Part shown: piece by piece, positions 1 to 7,018 of the stretch
How positions within the stretch are numbered: position 1 is the stretch's first letter
How the letters are laid out: every line of letters begins with the position of its first letter
NCBI GenBank assembly: GCA_937906975.1
Contig: CALCUN010000185.1
Span: 1 to 13,035 of the forward strand
DNA length: 13,035 nucleotides
Direction of reading: 5' to 3'
Source: an uncultured Bacteroidales bacterium
Lineage (GTDB): Bacteria; Bacteroidota; Bacteroidia; Bacteroidales; P3
The notes under the pieces: generated by a model
The model's input: only the letters and a program-made list of their open reading frames with translations
The model's database searches: none
Told to the model about the DNA's origin: nothing
Made by a program: the position numbers and the translations under genes

Positions 1-58
1 TAATAATCAAACACTTGATTTTACCCCCCCCGAAAAATTTATTTTCCTCAAATTTTAT

Positions 59-89
59 TTTGTTGGAAAGAAAAAACTTTGTACTTTTG
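59..89 (+). promoter_or_regulatory. Bacteroidota-type promoter of the lipoprotein gene
   Basis: TTTG at 59-62 and TACTTTTG at 82-89 are separated by exactly 19 nt. This matches the Bacteroidota sigma-70 consensus (TTTG at -33, TAnnTTTG at -7). It lies about 40 nt before the start codon at 132. It is one of the two best promoter matches in the window. Confidence 0.7.
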
Positions 90-131
90 CGAAAAGATAA
101 TAGATTTATTTAACCTAAAAAAGATATTATT

Positions 132-482
132 ATGAAGAAAAGTTTATTCGCAATCTTAGCAATAGTGATTGCAACCTTAGGAATGACAAGTTGTTCTACT
201 ACAAGTAAAATTCAAAGCATGGATAATAATTTGGTTATCCTTAATCAAGCAAATTTTGAACATGTAAGAACAATTAAAGAAGACGCCTCTGCAACTTATA
301 TTTTAGGTTTAGTAGGAGGAAATCCTGAACAAAAGGCTATTGATAAACTAAAAGCAACTGCAAACCTACAACCTAATCAAGCACTAACTAACTTTACTAT
401 TACTAAGTCTTTCCATTCAATTTTTGGAATAGTAAACATTAAAACTATTACCGCAACTGCTGACGTTATTCAATTCAAATAG
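132..482 (+). CDS. small outer-membrane or periplasmic lipoprotein, TRL/DUF6567-like
   Basis: The 116-residue product starts with a lysine-rich n-region (MKKS), a hydrophobic stretch at about residues 5-18 and a lipobox ending MTSC, with the lipidated cysteine at residue 21. It is therefore very probably an SPII lipoprotein. The mature part is about 95 residues with no catalytic motif that I can see. The segment with SATYILGLVGG, followed by NQALTNFTI and ending in TATADVIQF, resembles short Bacteroidota lipoproteins of the TRL-like/DUF6567 kind; this is a recollection of family style, not an alignment. The gene stands alone, with its own consensus promoter at 59-89 and a hairpin terminator at 505-539 shared with the convergent acyl-CoA synthetase operon. 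The cellular role is unknown. Confidence 0.8.
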   Translation: MKKSLFAILAIVIATLGMTSCSTTSKIQSMDNNLVILNQANFEHVRTIKEDASATYILGLVGGNPEQKAIDKLKATANLQPNQALTNFTITKSFHSIFGIVNIKTITATADVIQFK

Positions 483-504
483 TTATTTATTTTTTTGATA
501 ATAA

Positions 505-539
505 AAAAAACGAAGTCCCAATTTTGAGACTTCGTTTTT
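505..539. terminator. bidirectional terminator between convergent genes
   Basis: CGAAGTC at 511-517 pairs with GACTTCG at 528-534 around a 10-nt loop. An A-run on the left and a T-run on the right extend the stem and supply a U-tract on either strand. It sits between the lipoprotein gene (ends 482) and the convergent acyl-CoA synthetase gene (ends 559), so it can serve both. Confidence 0.8.
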
Positions 540-558
540 CATTTTATGTATTTAGAAT

Positions 559-2622
559 TTATTTTTCAATTCTTATACGAGCATCTACAGCAACTACAGC
601 AGTTGGAGAACCTAATAATGGGTTTAAGTCCATTTCTGCAATTTCTGGTGCTGCTTGTACTAATGCTGCAACTCTTGCTATTTGATCTGCATACAAGTCT
701 TCGTTTACAGGGTCTTGTCCTCTTACTCCTTGGATTATCTTGTAGCCTCTTAGACGTTTTATCATTTCTTTTGCTTCTGTTATTCCGATTGGAGCAAGTC
801 CTGCTTGAACATCTTTCAATACTTCTACGAAAATTCCACCTAATCCGCAAAGTACTTGGTGTCCAAACAAAGGAGTACGCATTGCTCCTATGAAGATTTC
901 TGTACCAAATAACATTGGATAAGCTTGAACTGCGTAAGTATCTTTGATTTTTATCAATCTGTCAAATTCAGCTCTTACATGTGCTTCATCTTTTACATTA
1001 AGCGATACACCACCTACGTCAGATTTGTGAACAGGTCCAACAACCTTCATAACTTGTGGGTAACCTACTTTGTTTGCAAAAGCAACTATTTCTTCAACGT
1101 TATCACTTGAAATATCTACTGCGTGATTGATTCCTGCAGCGTCAAGCAATTCGTTCATTAACTTAACATCTAAGTATCCGTCTTCGCAACGAGAGATTAT
1201 TTCTCTAATTTTTTCTACATCTATCTTAACAGTGTCTTCTTCGCTTGCTGGTTCTGGAGTAGCAACTATACGTCCTACTGCGTTACCAAATACAGTTTCA
1301 TCAGCAAAGTAAGTATTTCCCATTTCAACAAACTCTTTCACCTCATCACCTGCAACAAGTGTTGATGGAAGTATTGGGAAAATAGGTTTTTTGCTTGATT
1401 TCATTTTTTCAGAAAGCACTCTGTAAGCTTCGTTTATTGGAGCTAAACCTGGTGTTCCAAAGATTACGCACATTGCGTCTATGTTTTCAAATTCGTTATC
1501 GCAGTAATCTATGATTGTTCCTAATTGTTCTGGTGTTCCTGTTGCAAGAAAATCTATTGGATTACCAACTGCTGAACCTGCGAAAAGCTTTGATAATAAT
1601 TCATCTGCTTTTGCTCCTTCAATGTGTGGGATATTCATTCCTGCTTTGCTTAATGCGTCTGTTAGCATTACGGCTGGACCACCTGCGTGTGTGATAATTG
1701 CTATGTTTTTGCCTTCAAATTCTGGGTAAGTAAAGATATTACCTACTGTACAAAGTTCTTCTCTTCCGTAGCAACGTACAATACCTGCTTTTCTAAACAA
1801 AGCATCTACTGCAACATCAGGAGAAGCTAACGCTCCTGTGTGTGAAGAAGCTGCTCTTGAGCCTGCTTCTGATGAACCTGATTTAATAGCAGCGATTCTA
1901 ACGCCTTTTGCTCTCAAACTCTTTGCATGTTTAAGCAGTTTCATTGGATTCTTAATGTTTTCTATGTACATTAAGATAACTTTTGATGAAGTTGCTGGGT
2001 CAAAGCTTTCATCGTGATATTCCAATAGGTCTTCTATTCCAAGTTGTGCAGAGTTTCCTACAGCCCAACAGTGATTGAAGTGAAGTCCTTGTTGCATTCC
2101 GATATCCATAATAAAGCAACCTGTTGCTCCACTACCTGTTATGAAATCTACTCCTTTAGGAGATGATTTTGGGAACGGTTTTGAGAATATTGCGTGATGA
2201 TATGGAGTAAATATACCTGTACAATTTGGTCCAATTAAACATGCTCCTGCTTTTTCAATCAAAGAAACAATTCTCAATTCTAATTCTTTACCTTCATGAC
2301 TCTCTTCTCCAAATCCAGCAGATATGATAATAAATGCTTTTGTTCCCTTTTCTTCGGTAAGAACTCTAACAGTTTCTTCTGTATATTTCGCAGCAATTGC
2401 AATAACTGCTAAATCTACTTGTGGTAAGTCATTAACTGTTTTTGAGCATTGTATGCCTTGAATTTCTGTTTCTTTTGGATTTACCACGTATAATTGACCT
2501 TTAAATCCACCTTCTATAATATTTCTAAGTATTGCACCGCCTGGTTTTGCAGTGTCGTTACTTGCCCCTACTACAACTATGCTTTGAGGATTTACTAATT
2601 GCTTTGTTACTTTTGTACTCAT
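559..2622 (-). CDS. ADP-forming acetate/acyl-CoA synthetase, fused alpha-beta
   Basis: The 687-residue protein matches the fused NDP-forming acyl-CoA synthetase (ACD) family, about 700 residues. It catalyses acyl-CoA + ADP + Pi to acid + CoA + ATP, usually with acetyl-CoA, and so conserves energy in anaerobes. Visible parts are an N-terminal CoA-binding Rossmann domain (VVVGAS near 16-21), a CoA-ligase domain with the phosphohistidine motif SSHTGAL (His261), and a C-terminal ATP-grasp domain from about 465, with HKSDVGG at 532-538 holding the second conserved histidine and DLNPLL at 665-670. All expected motifs are present. It is last in a minus-strand unit, 32 nt after the small exported protein gene, and ends at the 505-539 terminator. 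The nearby kce operon makes acetoacetate and acyl-CoA products, so an acetate- or ATP-forming role fits. Exact substrate (acetyl, propionyl or branched-chain) cannot be read from sequence. Confidence 0.93.
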   Translation of the reverse strand: MSTKVTKQLVNPQSIVVVGASNDTAKPGGAILRNIIEGGFKGQLYVVNPKETEIQGIQCSKTVNDLPQVDLAVIAIAAKYTEETVRVLTEEKGTKAFIIISAGFGEESHEGKELELRIVSLIEKAGACLIGPNCTGIFTPYHHAIFSKPFPKSSPKGVDFITGSGATGCFIMDIGMQQGLHFNHCWAVGNSAQLGIEDLLEYHDESFDPATSSKVILMYIENIKNPMKLLKHAKSLRAKGVRIAAIKSGSSEAGSRAASSHTGALASPDVAVDALFRKAGIVRCYGREELCTVGNIFTYPEFEGKNIAIITHAGGPAVMLTDALSKAGMNIPHIEGAKADELLSKLFAGSAVGNPIDFLATGTPEQLGTIIDYCDNEFENIDAMCVIFGTPGLAPINEAYRVLSEKMKSSKKPIFPILPSTLVAGDEVKEFVEMGNTYFADETVFGNAVGRIVATPEPASEEDTVKIDVEKIREIISRCEDGYLDVKLMNELLDAAGINHAVDISSDNVEEIVAFANKVGYPQVMKVVGPVHKSDVGGVSLNVKDEAHVRAEFDRLIKIKDTYAVQAYPMLFGTEIFIGAMRTPLFGHQVLCGLGGIFVEVLKDVQAGLAPIGITEAKEMIKRLRGYKIIQGVRGQDPVNEDLYADQIARVAALVQAAPEIAEMDLNPLLGSPTAVVAVDARIRIEK

Positions 2623-2654
2623 ATTTTTATATATTTTTATTATTCTTTTAATTT

Positions 2655-3161
2655 CTATTTACCTATTGTGTTGATTCCACAGTTGAATCTCTCCATTAAT
2701 TTCTTTGCTGTGTATTTGTTTAATTCAGGAATCTCTATCTGAGGATACTCTTTTGTAGAAAAATATATTGCTGTAATTGTTTTATGTGCAAAAATCTCTT
2801 TTTGCTCTTCGGTTAAGGCATATCTACATCCTATTTTTTTGTTGTCAGGATTAAGAATAATTTCAGATAAAGTTAATTCCACTTCCAAATCTTCTGCAAA
2901 CTGAATATATGCTATTGATTTTTCCTCCATTGTCAAAGGATTCTTAGGATCTAATGTAAGTTCCAAACAATGATTCTCGCCATCATATAAATATTGTATG
3001 CAAACTCTAAAATCATCGTAGTTTGTACCAATATAATTCCTTTCTCCCCTATACAATGTCTTTCCGTCCTTTTTTTCTTCTGTTAGATTACAAGGTGTTT
3101 TTTGAGCAAAACTAACTCCTGTTAATAAAACTGCTATAGCAACTAAAAATATCTTTTTCAT
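2655..3161 (-). CDS. exported protein of unknown function
   Basis: I do not recognise this 168-residue protein. It has a clear Sec signal peptide: MKK, a hydrophobic core IFLVAIAVLLTGVSF, and a probable cleavage site after AQ near residue 20. There is no lipobox cysteine at the cleavage site, so it is probably periplasmic or secreted rather than lipidated. The mature chain is about 148 residues, mixed and charged, with several cysteines (near the mature N-terminus, in RVCIQY, NHCLE, IGCRY and FNCG) that could form disulfides. The C-terminal part alternates hydrophobic strands with a short helix, suggesting a small alpha/beta fold. It lies 16 nt after the AMP-forming acyl-CoA synthetase gene and 32 nt before the ADP-forming one, so it is probably cotranscribed with both. 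An exported protein between two cytoplasmic CoA ligases is unexpected. Confidence 0.8.
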   Translation of the reverse strand: MKKIFLVAIAVLLTGVSFAQKTPCNLTEEKKDGKTLYRGERNYIGTNYDDFRVCIQYLYDGENHCLELTLDPKNPLTMEEKSIAYIQFAEDLEVELTLSEIILNPDNKKIGCRYALTEEQKEIFAHKTITAIYFSTKEYPQIEIPELNKYTAKKLMERFNCGINTIGK

Positions 3162-3177
3162 TTTCCTTATTTTTTAA

Positions 3178-4833
3178 TTATTTACCCATGTAAATATAAC
3201 GTTTTATACTACGTTTTGGAGTTTTTTCAAACTCTTCTTCTTGCAAATAAATAGCTGAGAGTTGTTCGTAAGCAGCAAGAGTTTGGTTTGCTTGATTTTT
3301 GATTTGGTTTATAATCTCTTCTTGCGACAAAGTAATGTTATGAGAATCTATATAGTCTTGATCAAGATATACAAGAGCGACTAATTTTCCGTTTTCATCT
3401 TTTACCAAACTTTCATTAACAAGTTCCATACTGTTTAGCAAATCTTCTATTTCTTCTGGATAGATATTTTGTCCGCTTGGCCCAAGAATCATATTTTTAC
3501 TACGACCTTTAATATATACATTACCATCTTTGTCCTTGATTCCTAAGTCTCCTGTATGTAACCAACCATCTTCGCCAAGCACTGCCTTAGTTGCCTCTTC
3601 ATTCTTGTAGTATCCCATCATCACATTAGCACCTTTAACAAGAATTTCCCCAGCAATCTTAGTCTCATCTGGCGAATCAATTTTCACTTCCATACGAGGA
3701 ACAGCCTTTCCACAAGAACCCAACTTATGTTCCTTCCAATCCGCATAACAAATTATAGGACCACACTCTGTCATTCCGTAACCTACAGTGTGAGGAAAGC
3801 CAATTTTCTTAAAGAATGTTTCAACCTCTCTATTAAATGCCGAACCTCCAATTATGATTTCATAAAACTTGCTACCAAAAGACTCAGTTAATTGTTCAAG
3901 TATTTTACTCTTAACCATAGAATCAATAATTGGCGTTCTCAAAAGAAGCTTCATTTTCTTTTTATCCAATATTGGTTTAAGTTTGCTTTTGTATATCTTT
4001 TCAATAATCAAAGGAACAGAAATGATTATATCAGGTTTCACTCTTGCAAAGGCTTCTGCCACAATTTTTGGCGAAGGAATACGAGTCAAGAAGTGAATAT
4101 GTATTCCTTTTATAAATTCAAAAATAATTTCAAACTGCAATCCATACATGTGTGCCATAGGTAACATTGAGATAACCCTATCTCCTGCCTTCAAGTTAGG
4201 CAACACCTCCGATGCGAACATATAATTGCTTAACAAAGAACGATAAGAAAGCATCACCCCTTTACTAATTGAAGTTGTACCTGAGGTGTAATTTATCAAT
4301 GCTAAGGTATCCAAATCATCTCTTTTGTAATTTACATCCTCTTGTTTAAAACCATTTGGATATTTCTTTTCAAACTCACTATCCAAATTAGAATAAACCT
4401 CACGAAGATGTTCATCATTACAAGCAACCAAATCAAAACCTTGCATTTGTATAATACCAGAAAGTTTAGGCATGTTTTCCGCTTGCAAACCCTCCCAAAC
4501 AACATCTCCAACAAAAAGAATCTTTCCATCAGAATGGTTTACAAGATGAGTTATTGATTCACTTTTAAATTCATGCAACAAAGGCACAGCCACAGCTCCG
4601 TAGGTAAGAGTTGCAAAAAAGATTATCGCCCAATCAGAGCAGTTTCTACCACAAAGAACTATCTTATCGCCTTTTTCAATTCCAGATTGCTCAAATAGCA
4701 GATGTATTTTCGCAATTTTTTCTGCTACTTCCTTATAATATATTGGTTCTTTCTTATAATCACTCAAAGCAGGCAAATCCCAATTAGCTTTAAAACCCGC
4801 AGTAATGTTTGCTATAAAACTATCAGTGTACAT
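3178..4833 (-). CDS. AMP-forming long-chain acyl-CoA synthetase
   Basis: The 551-residue protein belongs to the ANL superfamily (AMP-binding enzymes). It activates a carboxylic acid to acyl-AMP and then acyl-CoA. Core motifs in order are the P-loop YTSGTTSISKGV at 182-193, GYGMTE at 351-356, GWLHTGDL at 423-430, the hinge region KGRSKNMI at 442-449, and a C-terminal TPKRSIKRY at 538-546, where Lys544 is the likely adenylation lysine. The C-terminus is of the TPxxxIKR type seen in long-chain acyl-CoA synthetases rather than the PKTxSGKIxRR type of acetyl-CoA synthetases. Length is at the short end for the family (550-650). It is first in a minus-strand unit with the exported protein and the ADP-forming synthetase, and divergent from the lysine-fermentation genes. 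Fatty-acid activation is the default reading; aryl or other acids cannot be excluded. Confidence 0.9.
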   Translation of the reverse strand: MYTDSFIANITAGFKANWDLPALSDYKKEPIYYKEVAEKIAKIHLLFEQSGIEKGDKIVLCGRNCSDWAIIFFATLTYGAVAVPLLHEFKSESITHLVNHSDGKILFVGDVVWEGLQAENMPKLSGIIQMQGFDLVACNDEHLREVYSNLDSEFEKKYPNGFKQEDVNYKRDDLDTLALINYTSGTTSISKGVMLSYRSLLSNYMFASEVLPNLKAGDRVISMLPMAHMYGLQFEIIFEFIKGIHIHFLTRIPSPKIVAEAFARVKPDIIISVPLIIEKIYKSKLKPILDKKKMKLLLRTPIIDSMVKSKILEQLTESFGSKFYEIIIGGSAFNREVETFFKKIGFPHTVGYGMTECGPIICYADWKEHKLGSCGKAVPRMEVKIDSPDETKIAGEILVKGANVMMGYYKNEEATKAVLGEDGWLHTGDLGIKDKDGNVYIKGRSKNMILGPSGQNIYPEEIEDLLNSMELVNESLVKDENGKLVALVYLDQDYIDSHNITLSQEEIINQIKNQANQTLAAYEQLSAIYLQEEEFEKTPKRSIKRYIYMGK

Positions 4834-4864
4834 ATAATCTTGTCCAAATTATGAGTTTATTCGG

Positions 4865-4872
4865 CAAAGATA
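4865..4872 (-). promoter_or_regulatory. -7 box for the acyl-CoA synthetase operon
   Basis: On the minus strand this reads TATCTTTG within TTATCTTTGC, matching TAnnTTTG, about 32 nt upstream of the start codon. No good -33 TTTG is seen at 19-21 nt, so this is a partial promoter match. Confidence 0.5.
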
Positions 4873-5010
4873 ATGAAAAAAATTAATAGCCACTAAAATT
4901 AAGTCAAATTTCTCTTAGAAATATCAAAATATTCCTAAGAAAAAAAATTTTTTTTCTTTACTTTTTTTAATTATTTCTTAGAAAAAATTCAGCCAAATCA
5001 AAGAAATACG

Positions 5011-5027
5011 TTATCTTTGCAAGATAA
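5011..5027 (+). promoter_or_regulatory. -7 box inside a dyad, before the lysine-fermentation operon
   Basis: TATCTTTG at 5012-5019 matches the Bacteroidota -7 consensus, about 40 nt before the start at 5062. It is embedded in a perfect inverted repeat, TTATCTT then TGC then AAGATAA. A -33 element is not obvious. The dyad over the -7 box could be an operator, or simply an AT-rich coincidence. Confidence 0.5.
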
Positions 5028-5061
5028 TCAAAAAGTACTTAACAAGTAAACAAATATAAAT

Positions 5062-5700
5062 ATGAGCAAACAAATAACAATCGACCAAGCAGTTGATATG
5101 ATTCAAGACGGCATGACCGTAATGATTGGAGGCTTTTTAGCAGCAGGCAGTGCCAACAGAATAATTGAGGCATTAGCAAAAGCAGGACGTAAAAATCTAA
5201 CAGTAATCTGCAACGACACATCTTATCCTGAAAAAGGTAGTGGATTATTAGTTGCATCTGGTTGCGTGAAGAAAGTGATTGCTTCTCACATTGGTACAAA
5301 TCCTATCACAGAGCAAAAGATGAAAGACGGAGAAATGGAGGTTGAATTAGTACCACAAGGAACATTGGCAGAAAGAGTAAGAATTGGCGGAGCTGGTATC
5401 GGAGGCTTTTTAACAAAAACAGGACTTGGAACATTGGCAGGCGAAGGCAAAAGAGTAATAGAAGTAAACGGAGAAGAATTTCTTTTAGAACTTCCATTAA
5501 GAGCAGACGTTGCTTTAATAGGAGCATCAGTTGCTGACAAATATGGCAACCTTATTTACCGCGGAACAAGCCAAAATTTCAACCCTCTTATGGCTACAGC
5601 AGCAGATGTTGTAATTGCAGAAGTAAAAGAAACAGTTGAAAACATAGCACCTGAATGCGTAAAAACACCTTACCTATTCGTAGATTATTTAGTAAAATAA
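5062..5700 (+). CDS. atoD: acetate/butyrate-acetoacetate CoA-transferase, alpha subunit
   Basis: The 212-residue product has the length and pattern of family I CoA-transferase alpha subunits (AtoD/ScoA). It shows the N-terminal MIGGFLAAGSANRIIEAL, the glycine-rich RIGGAGIGGFLTKTGLGT near residues 111-128, and a later ADVALIGASVADKYGNLIYRG. The alpha subunit binds CoA together with a beta subunit that carries the catalytic glutamate. In lysine fermentation the complex moves CoA from butyryl-CoA to acetoacetate, releasing butyrate. It is first in an operon: kal follows after 22 nt and kce 5 nt after that. No beta subunit gene (atoA-like) is present in the window, since the upstream neighbour is on the other strand, so the partner must lie elsewhere. 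Exact acyl specificity is inferred from the neighbours. Confidence 0.92.
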   Translation: MSKQITIDQAVDMIQDGMTVMIGGFLAAGSANRIIEALAKAGRKNLTVICNDTSYPEKGSGLLVASGCVKKVIASHIGTNPITEQKMKDGEMEVELVPQGTLAERVRIGGAGIGGFLTKTGLGTLAGEGKRVIEVNGEEFLLELPLRADVALIGASVADKYGNLIYRGTSQNFNPLMATAADVVIAEVKETVENIAPECVKTPYLFVDYLVK

Positions 5701-5722
5701 CAAAAAATAAAACATAAAAAAA

Positions 5723-6115
5723 ATGGCAGCAAAATCAATAATAAGAATGAGAATGTCAGCACATGACGCTCATTATGGCGGAAACCTTGTAGATGGTGCA
5801 AGAATGTTAAACCTATTTGGAGACGTAGCAACAGAACTTTTAATCATACAAGACGGAGATGAAGGATTATTCTGTGCATACGACAATGTAGAATTTTTAG
5901 CACCTGTATATGCAGGAGATTACATTGAAGCAGTAGGAGAAATCACACATGTAGGAAACACATCACGTAAAATGAAATTTGAAGCACGCAAAGTAATTGC
6001 TCCAAGAACAGACATATCAGATTCAGCAGCAGACGTATTAGCAGAACCTATAGTAGTATGTAGAGCAAGTGGCACATGCGTAGTTCCAAAACAATGTCAA
6101 AGAAATAACAAATAA
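5723..6115 (+). CDS. kal: 3-aminobutyryl-CoA ammonia-lyase
   Basis: The 130-residue protein is a single hotdog-fold domain that closely matches the Kal / beta-alanyl-CoA ammonia-lyase pattern: [24 protein letters not shown] near 14-37, DGDEGLF, then [17 protein letters not shown] and [15 protein letters not shown], and near the end ISDSAADVL. It removes ammonia from L-3-aminobutyryl-CoA to give crotonyl-CoA, the step after Kce in lysine fermentation. Size and motifs are complete. It lies between the CoA-transferase alpha gene and kce, 5 nt before the latter, which supports the lysine rather than the beta-alanine role. A side activity on beta-alanyl-CoA is possible, given the close relationship of the two enzymes. 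Confidence 0.93.
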   Translation: MAAKSIIRMRMSAHDAHYGGNLVDGARMLNLFGDVATELLIIQDGDEGLFCAYDNVEFLAPVYAGDYIEAVGEITHVGNTSRKMKFEARKVIAPRTDISDSAADVLAEPIVVCRASGTCVVPKQCQRNNK

Positions 6116-6120
6116 AGAAA

Positions 6121-6954
6121 ATGGAAAAATTAATCATAACTGCCGCAATTTGTGGTGCAGAAGTAACAAAGGAACAAAACCCTGCTGTTCCTTACACAGT
6201 AGAAGAAATCGTTAGAGAGGCAAAATCTGCTGTTGATGCAGGAGCTGCAATCGTTCACCTACACGTTAGAGAAGACGATGGCACACCTACACAAAACCAT
6301 GCACGCTTCCAAGAATGCGAAGAAGCGATTTACAAAGTTTGTCCTGACGTAATCATAATTCCTTCTACAGGAGGAGCAGTTGGAATGAGCCCAGATGAAA
6401 GATTAGATTCAACAAATACTAATCCAATACCTGAAATGGCAACACTTGATTGCGGAACTTGTAACTTTGGAGACGAAATTTTCGACAACACAATGCCAAC
6501 AATGCGTGCATTTGGTAAAAGAATGATAGAAAAAGGCATAAAACCAGAATACGAATGCTTTGAAATGGGACACCTTGACACTATTTTAACAATGGCACGC
6601 AAAGGCGAAGTTCCAGGACACCCAATGCAATTCAATTTTGTCTTAGGAGTACCAGGTTGTACACCAGCAACAGTTAGCAATCTTGCTTGGTTAGTAAACA
6701 ATATCCCTGCAGGCTCAACATGGACTGTTACAGGAGTTGGACGTTCTGCTTTCCAAATGGCAGCAGCCGCAATAGCAATGGGCGGAAACGTAAGAGTAGG
6801 ATTTGAAGACAACATTTACCTATCAAAAGGCGTAAAAGCAAAATCAAATGGTGAACTTGTAGAAAAAGTAGTTCGCATTGCAAAAGAATTAGGCAGAGAA
6901 ATTGCAACCTCAGCCGAAGCAAGAGAAATCTTAGGCTTAGCACCAAGAAAATAA
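6121..6954 (+). CDS. kce: 3-keto-5-aminohexanoate cleavage enzyme
   Basis: The 277-residue protein is a BKACE-family (DUF849) zinc enzyme. Kce condenses 5-amino-3-oxohexanoate with acetyl-CoA to yield acetoacetate and L-3-aminobutyryl-CoA. Visible active-site elements are the metal ligands in VHLHVRE (His46 and His48), an acidic ligand in GFEDN (Glu229, with Asp230 next to it), Glu14 in CGAE, Ser82-Thr83 in PSTGG, Glu143 in KPEYE, and Arg225. These correspond closely in position to the residues described for the Cloacimonas Kce structure. BKACE enzymes use varied keto acids, but the direct linkage to kal and a CoA-transferase subunit makes the lysine pathway assignment strong. The gene is last in its operon and is followed by a hairpin at 6974-7008. 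The earlier lysine steps (aminomutases, Kdd) are not in the window. Confidence 0.94.
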   Translation: MEKLIITAAICGAEVTKEQNPAVPYTVEEIVREAKSAVDAGAAIVHLHVREDDGTPTQNHARFQECEEAIYKVCPDVIIIPSTGGAVGMSPDERLDSTNTNPIPEMATLDCGTCNFGDEIFDNTMPTMRAFGKRMIEKGIKPEYECFEMGHLDTILTMARKGEVPGHPMQFNFVLGVPGCTPATVSNLAWLVNNIPAGSTWTVTGVGRSAFQMAAAAIAMGGNVRVGFEDNIYLSKGVKAKSNGELVEKVVRIAKELGREIATSAEAREILGLAPRK

Positions 6955-6973
6955 TTCTTTAAACACATAAAAC

Positions 6974-7008
6974 AAAACGGCGTTTCATAAAACTGAAACG
7001 CCATTTTA
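6974..7008. terminator. bidirectional terminator between kce and the DUF1016 gene
   Basis: GGCGTTTCA at 6979-6987 pairs with TGAAACGCC at 6994-7002, a 9-bp perfect stem with a 6-nt loop, flanked by A-run and T-run. It lies between two convergent genes and can act on both strands. Confidence 0.85.
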
Positions 7009-7018
7009 CTTTTATTAT

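Noticed and set aside
546..893. Open frame on the plus strand, leucine-rich, opposite the ADP-forming synthetase
   Set aside because: It is the antisense shadow of the conserved ATP-grasp domain; its leucine runs come from the complementary codons of a real gene.
6330..6815. 161-codon minus-strand open frame inside kce
   Set aside because: It overlaps a fully conserved enzyme gene, has no recognisable motif and no promoter of its own.
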